The notes under the pieces were generated by a model, which worked only from the letters and a program-made list of their open reading frames with translations, ran no database searches and was not told the DNA's origin. Both the position numbers and the translations under genes were made by a program. 62,003 nucleotides of DNA, from the NCBI GenBank assembly GCA_013288345.1, contig JABDCA010000014.1, forward strand, positions 1 through 62,003, written 5' to 3'. The first letter of the stretch is position 1. Each line of letters starts with the position of its first letter. Positions 57,931 to 62,003 of the stretch are shown piece after piece. Source of the DNA: Bacteroidota bacterium. Its GTDB lineage: Bacteria; Bacteroidota; Bacteroidia; JABEUT01.

Positions 57931-58767
57931 TTACTCTCCTGCCAATTGCCTCAGCAATTTAATATTCACTTCATCCATATTGTTTTCGGCATCGGTTTCA
58001 ATGCACTTAGGTATGTGAGGGAATTTTTTCATCATCAGTTCAAAAGCCTTAGCACCTATTTTGCCTTGTCCAATATGTTCGTGCCTGTCTAAACGGCTGG
58101 CAAAGTCTCCTTTCGAATCGTTGAGGTGAATAGCCTTAAGGTGTTTTAGTCCTATTATATGGTCGAACTGTTCCCATACCATATCAAATTCATGTTCGGT
58201 GCGTATATCGTAGCCTGCTGCAAAAGCATGGCAGGTATCAAAGCAAGTACCAATACGGTCGCTACCTACCAGATCCATTATGTAACGAATGTGTTCAAAT
58301 TTATAACCCACATGCGAACCTTGCCCTGCTGTATTCTCTAATAATATCTTCACATTCGAACCGGCGGTATTTGCCAATGCTTGTTTTAAGCCTTCAGCAA
58401 TACGGTTCATTGCTTCCTCTTCGGTTGCTTCGCCTGCAGCGCCAGGGTGTAATACGGCACCAAAAATGCCAAGCTCGTGGCAACGTTGTACTTCTTCGGT
58501 AATACCTGCAATCGATTTATCCTGTAATGCTTTATCGGCACTGGCTAGGTTTATAAGGTATGATGCATGTGCAAATATGGCCTTCACTTCAGGGTGTGCC
58601 TTCCATGCATTGGCAAATGCAGCCTTCTCATCCGCCGATATAGGTTTTGCTTTCCATTGCCTTTGGTTACGGGTAAATACCTGAAAAACATCGAGGTTAA
58701 GCAACGCAGCCTCTTCAAAGGCGTGTTCTAAGCCGCCGCTTACTGAACAATGTACACCGAGCATCAT
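57931..58767 (-). CDS. nfo: deoxyribonuclease IV (AP endonuclease)
   Basis: 278 residues, full length. It cleaves DNA at abasic sites in base excision repair. The TIM-barrel metal ligands are in recognisable motifs: GVHCSVSGGL (N-terminus), AIFAHASYLINLA, AVLHPGAAGE, ILLENTAGQGSHVG, IGTCFDTCHAFAAGYD, KAIHLNDSKGDFASRLDRHEHIGQG and IPKCIETDAEN. Three zinc ions are bound in the family. The frame begins MM at 58767; the second Met is equally possible. Confidence 0.96.
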   Translation of the reverse strand: MMLGVHCSVSGGLEHAFEEAALLNLDVFQVFTRNQRQWKAKPISADEKAAFANAWKAHPEVKAIFAHASYLINLASADKALQDKSIAGITEEVQRCHELGIFGAVLHPGAAGEATEEEAMNRIAEGLKQALANTAGSNVKILLENTAGQGSHVGYKFEHIRYIMDLVGSDRIGTCFDTCHAFAAGYDIRTEHEFDMVWEQFDHIIGLKHLKAIHLNDSKGDFASRLDRHEHIGQGKIGAKAFELMMKKFPHIPKCIETDAENNMDEVNIKLLRQLAGE

Positions 58768-59016
58768 AGGAATAGAGTTTATAGATTTAATGGGGCTAAA
58801 TTAAATTGTTTTCATTACCCTATTGATAATGAGATACTTACGGTCTAACTTAGCATTTTTCAAGACAAAACCTATAAAAAAAGCTACTGAGTTAAAATAA
58901 AAAATCGGAACTTCGCGTCCCTTTAAAAAATAATAAGGTAACCAATAAATAAACGAGCCATAACATTGACCTAATATAGATGCAGCAATTTTGCATCGGA
59001 AAATAAAAACAAAAAA

Positions 59017-59901
59017 ATGAAAAAGACAACAGGAACTGAAAACATGAACGAACAACTTCACGCAGCAACAGAAAAAGCTACTGAAATGGCAAAAACATTT
59101 GCTGAAAACAGCGCCAAGCAATTCGAAAGCGCTTTGAACGCCGGTAAAACCATGTTTGAATCCATTGCTAAGAACCATACTAAAGATAATGCCACTGAAT
59201 ACATAAAGGATGGTATTGAAAATACAGTTAACGCTACCACCAAATGGTTTAAAGAATCATCAAAAGTGATGAGCGACCTTTACGACAAGCAATTTAATTT
59301 TATGGTTAACTCATATAACCATGTTACCGAAATGGCAACCGAGGGTATGAGCAAACTAAAACACACAGATTTAGGTTCAACCGACTTTAAAGGCAATGTT
59401 GACACCTTTCTTAAAAACATTCAAGAATCTTCGACCGTTATGAAAAAAATGTTTTCGAACATCATAGAAAAGATTACCAACGAAGCTGATAAGGGCCATG
59501 TAAAGGAAGTATCGGACCTGATGCAGGATACGTACAGCAAGCAAACTGAACAACTGATGAAGTTCAACAAAAGCCTGCTCGAAAAAAGCAATTTAGAAAG
59601 CACCATTAAGCTAAACAAAGAAATATCAGAAAAACTTCAGAAGGACCTGGAAAGGAATTTCGAAGCTTCTAAAAAGATCATCAAATCAATATCAGATTCA
59701 TATACCAAGGAAAATGGCTTCTCTGCTACATCGGGCAAAAAAATGCTTGATGAAATATTTTCAGAAATTGATGTGGTTACCAAAAACAATATGAAGTTTT
59801 GGGCTAACTGGTTTGATGAAGTTTATACAAACAACAAAAAGACAGCAACAACCACTGCAACAGCAGCAAAGACTGCAAAAAACGGAGCGAACAACAATTA
59901 A
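59017..59901 (+). CDS. phasin-like polyhydroxyalkanoate granule protein 1
   Basis: 294 residues, almost wholly helical and amphipathic with many Lys, Glu, Asn and Thr and no signal peptide. It starts AEKATEMAKTFAENSAKQFESALNAGKTMFESIAKNH, the repeating pattern of phasins, which coat PHA granules. The second half may derive from an internal repeat (DTYSKQTEQLMKFNKSLLEK). The end is a Thr/Ala-rich tail (ATTTATAAKTAKNG), as in PhaP-type proteins. ATG at 59017. It is followed 36 bp later by a second phasin-like gene and then phaC. Confidence 0.75.
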   Translation: MKKTTGTENMNEQLHAATEKATEMAKTFAENSAKQFESALNAGKTMFESIAKNHTKDNATEYIKDGIENTVNATTKWFKESSKVMSDLYDKQFNFMVNSYNHVTEMATEGMSKLKHTDLGSTDFKGNVDTFLKNIQESSTVMKKMFSNIIEKITNEADKGHVKEVSDLMQDTYSKQTEQLMKFNKSLLEKSNLESTIKLNKEISEKLQKDLERNFEASKKIIKSISDSYTKENGFSATSGKKMLDEIFSEIDVVTKNNMKFWANWFDEVYTNNKKTATTTATAAKTAKNGANNN

Positions 59902-59937
59902 TCCCCAAATAATTTCTTATAACACCTAAAACAAATC

Positions 59938-60555
59938 ATGAAAAACACAATCAACAAACAAGCTGAAACGCTGAAAAAAAGCATCGACAGCGTATCTCAA
60001 AGCTCTAAAGAGAGCATCAAAACCTTAATTGAATCAAACTCAAAACAATTTGATTCAGCTTTGGAAACCAACAAAAAAACTTTCGATTCTATCAGCAAAA
60101 TGCTGTACGAAAAGGAAATGGATCCAACCATTGTAACTGCATTCAAGTCAACCTTTGGTAAAGGCATCAAAATGTCGGAAGATGTAATTGATTCTATTAT
60201 CGATTCTCACACCAGCCGTATTGACCTTACCATTGACTTTACTACCAAGTTTATGGAAATCGTTAAGAACGAAGACCTTAACTCTAAAGAAGGCGTTGAC
60301 AAATTGGTTTCTCTTGTAAAAGAAAACTTTGACAAGTCGAGCGAACTTTCTATGGGCAACATGGAAAAGATCGTTGCTGTATATAACGACCACCTGAACC
60401 TTGCGTTGAATTTCAACAAGAAATTTGCTGATAACATCAACACACAGATCAGTTCTATGTTCAAACTGCAAAAGAAAAACATCGATTCTTTCTTTGCAAT
60501 GGACATGGTTACCGAATGGTGGAAGAACGTTAGCGAAGAAAAATCTAAAGCTTAA
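59938..60555 (+). CDS. phasin-like polyhydroxyalkanoate granule protein 2
   Basis: 205 residues, helical, no signal peptide; KQAETLKKSIDSVSQSSKESIKTLIESNSKQFDSALETNKKTFDSISKML begins like the protein before it. Later parts (LTIDFTTKFMEIVKN, LNLALNFNKKFADNIN, FFAMDMVTEWWKNV) are amphipathic helices that could lie on the granule surface. Codons (AAC, TCT, CTT, GTT, GAA) look optimised for high expression, which fits phasins as abundant proteins. A hairpin terminator separates it from phaC. Confidence 0.75.
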   Translation: MKNTINKQAETLKKSIDSVSQSSKESIKTLIESNSKQFDSALETNKKTFDSISKMLYEKEMDPTIVTAFKSTFGKGIKMSEDVIDSIIDSHTSRIDLTIDFTTKFMEIVKNEDLNSKEGVDKLVSLVKENFDKSSELSMGNMEKIVAVYNDHLNLALNFNKKFADNINTQISSMFKLQKKNIDSFFAMDMVTEWWKNVSEEKSKA

Positions 60556-60571
60556 TTCCCTATCTATAAGG

Positions 60572-60616
60572 CTTATCCCTGTAATCAAAATTATGGTTGC
60601 AGGGATAACTTTTTTA
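60572..60616 (+). terminator. terminator between phasin 2 and phaC
   Basis: CTTATCCCTGTAA and TTGCAGGGATAAC form the stem with TCAAAATTATGG between, followed by TTTTTT. It would let phasins be made in excess of synthase. Confidence 0.7.
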
Positions 60617-60678
60617 TAGAGCAATCGATTTTTTGTATATACTTAACACGCCAAAAAAGGCGGTAAAAAATTATTATT

Positions 60679-62003
60679 ATGGATACCAAGAAGCCTACCG
60701 AGAATATGACCGAAATGAATGAACTGATCGCTTCTGCAGGAAAGAAGATGATGGAGAAGACCATACAAGACGCTCCAACTTCATTCAGCGACAATATGGA
60801 ACTTGTCAATGAATACTCAAAACTGTTTTCTGAAATTGCCGCTAACCCCGGCAATACAGATAAAGCACAAAGCCTGTATGTTGATTTCATGAAAAAACAA
60901 CAGGACCTTTGGAAGAGTATGATGGAGCGCCAGGCAGGCAAAGAAACCACACCGGTTATTCTGCCAACTGCTGGCGACAAGCGCTTTAACGCTGCTGAGT
61001 GGAGCGAAACACCATATTTCGATTTTATTAAACAAAGCTATTTACTGGTATCTGAAATGCTGAGCGGCATTGTTGACTCAGTTGATATGGATCACCGCAC
61101 AAAAAAGAAATTGAGTTTTTATACCAAGCAATATATTGATTCTTTTTCGCCGGCTAACTTTTTAGCCACCAACCCTGAGGCACTTAAATTGGCGCAGGAA
61201 ACCAAGGGCCAGAGCATTACCGACGGCTTAAAGAACTTTTTAGAAGATGTGGCACAGGGCCGCATTAGTCAAACAGATACTACCGCTTTTGAACTGGGCA
61301 GAAACCTGGCTTCTACTCCCGGCGATGTAGTATATGAAAATGAACTTATTCAACTTATTCAATATAAACCAACCACTAAAACTGTACACGAAATACCTGT
61401 ACTGGTTATTCCTCCGTGGATAAATAAATACTATATACTCGACTTAAAACCTGAGAACTCGTATGTTAAGTTTATAGTTGACCAGGGTTTTACCACCTAC
61501 CTTATTTCGTGGAAGAACCCTACCAAAGAACTGGGCAACCTGGGCTTTGAGGATTATGTAGAAAAAGCAGCGCTGAAAGCTGCTGCCGTAATACAAGACA
61601 TTAGCAAAGTAAAGAAAGTACATGGCGTAGGTTATTGCCTGGGCGGTACACTTTTAAGCATAGCGCTTGCTGTAGCTTATAGCCGTAAAAATGTGCCATT
61701 CGAAACAGCTACCTTCCTTGCTACAATGATAGACTTCTCGGATATTGGCCCTATGGGCGATATTGTGGATGAAGCATTGGTAAAGAAGATTGAGAACGGA
61801 GAATTGAAAACCGAAAACCTGATGCGTGGCAAGGTAATGGGCAGCGCCTTTAACCTTATACGCAGCAACGATTTGATTTGGAACTATGTAGCCAATAGCT
61901 ACCTGAAGGGTAAGAAACCAGCTCCGTTTGATGTGCTTTACTGGAATGGCGCTGCCCATTACCTTGCCACGCATCAGGTTTTCGGTTTTCAATTCTCCGT
62001 TCT
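60679..62003 (+). CDS. phaC: class I polyhydroxyalkanoate synthase (3' end lost)
   Basis: About 423 genuine residues from ATG at 60679. The enzyme polymerises (R)-hydroxyacyl-CoA. Visible features are SPANFLATNPEALKLA, QGRISQTDTTAFELGRNLA, VIPPWINKYYILDLKPENS and the lipase box GYCLGG with the active-site Cys320; a second conserved stretch is PFDVLYWN (about 416-423). Layout matches R. eutropha-type class I synthase, needing no PhaE. From 61948 on the frame is not real: those 56 bases invert 61793-61848, so the reading after Asn423 is a fold-back artefact. Catalytic Asp and His would follow outside the window. Confidence 0.92.
   Translation, partial: MDTKKPTENMTEMNELIASAGKKMMEKTIQDAPTSFSDNMELVNEYSKLFSEIAANPGNTDKAQSLYVDFMKKQQDLWKSMMERQAGKETTPVILPTAGDKRFNAAEWSETPYFDFIKQSYLLVSEMLSGIVDSVDMDHRTKKKLSFYTKQYIDSFSPANFLATNPEALKLAQETKGQSITDGLKNFLEDVAQGRISQTDTTAFELGRNLASTPGDVVYENELIQLIQYKPTTKTVHEIPVLVIPPWINKYYILDLKPENSYVKFIVDQGFTTYLISWKNPTKELGNLGFEDYVEKAALKAAAVIQDISKVKKVHGVGYCLGGTLLSIALAVAYSRKNVPFETATFLATMIDFSDIGPMGDIVDEALVKKIENGELKTENLMRGKVMGSAFNLIRSNDLIWNYVANSYLKGKKPAPFDVLYWNGAAHYLATHQVFGFQFSV
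61793..61848. repeat. first arm of a 56-bp perfect inverted repeat
   Basis: It lies inside phaC and encodes expected synthase sequence. Its exact reverse complement is at 61948-62003. Confidence 0.95.
61948..62003. repeat. second arm of a 56-bp perfect inverted repeat, at the window end
   Basis: The exact reverse complement of 61793-61848 with a 99-bp loop. The PhaC homology ends at the same point. Best read as a template-switch or assembly chimera at a contig end. Confidence 0.85.

Noticed and set aside
61654-61992. 112-codon minus-strand frame at the right end
   Set aside because: It is antisense to phaC and contains the fold-back, repeating part of the PhaC sequence (KTENLMRGKVMGSA) because of the inverted repeat.
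1-62003. CRISPR arrays, rRNA genes, insertion-sequence transposases or phage structural genes
   Set aside because: None seen: no regularly spaced identical repeats with unique spacers, no rRNA signature stretches and no transposase or phage protein motifs in any frame.

Overview
The window comes from a member of the Bacteroidota. Nine proteins carry type IX secretion (T9SS) C-terminal sorting tails with the VYPNP motif. A T9SS component (PorQ) starts the window, SprB-type repeats and DUF2851 are present, and several genes have the Bacteroidota -7 box TAnnTTTG. Base composition is low-GC and spacers carry many short dispersed repeats. An environmental Chitinophagales/Sphingobacteriales-like lineage is plausible, but I cannot fix the genus. 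The odd length and the broken ends (PorQ cut at the left, PhaC cut at the right behind a fold-back repeat) suggest a whole assembly contig.

Layout. 1-3.9 kb: porQ, sucD and mnmE, with spacers full of dispersed repeats. 3.86-6.8 kb: an array of four small cassettes bounded by five copies of the mnmE 3' end. Each cassette holds one gene: a DUF4240 membrane protein, a membrane-anchored helical protein, a 60-aa two-TM protein, and a YwqK-repeat/FISUMP lipoprotein. No recombinase is present. This is the strongest candidate for an undescribed mobile system. 6.8-9.2 kb: small membrane proteins and lipoproteins. 9.2-13.7 kb: a duplicated two-gene module, each with a small secreted protein and a T9SS-exported GH25 muramidase; a third muramidase lies at 32.5-34.3 kb. 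14-22.8 kb: mixed housekeeping and envelope genes (beta-barrels, GNAT, cold-shock protein, Tim44-like zinc-ribbon protein, Hsp20, GDSL lipoprotein).

22.87-30.88 kb: tRNA-Lys(CTT), then 8 kb of accessory genes (T9SS protein, TPR histidine kinase, LytTR regulator, SprB-repeat surface protein). The segment ends at a 23-bp copy of the tRNA 3' end followed by a tRNA-style terminator, so it looks like a tRNA-targeted island without its integrase. 31.1-36.9 kb: a SUKH gene trio, muramidase 3, and a four-gene envelope/methyltransferase/phosphatase-like operon. 36.9-43 kb: three tandem paralogous T9SS proteins. 43.2 kb: uppP.

44.3-49.7 kb: an ECF sigma factor, a single-TM putative anti-sigma factor and a Spy/CnrX-like metal sensor, followed by a YHYH protein, an MbnP-like protein and an MbnH/MauG-like di-heme enzyme. 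The same 17-bp element plus a CATC box at identical spacing precedes both the anti-sigma gene and the YHYH gene. This suggests one metal (copper) regulon. 49.8-57.9 kb: methyltransferase, ZIP transporter, DUF2851, PspC, RmlD-like reductase, a 719-aa YwqK-repeat protein related to the cassette gene, and a DUF922 zincin. 57.9-62 kb: nfo and a polyhydroxyalkanoate locus of two phasin-like genes and a class I PHA synthase. The last 56 bases are an exact inverted copy of sequence 100 bp upstream, most likely an assembly or amplification chimera.
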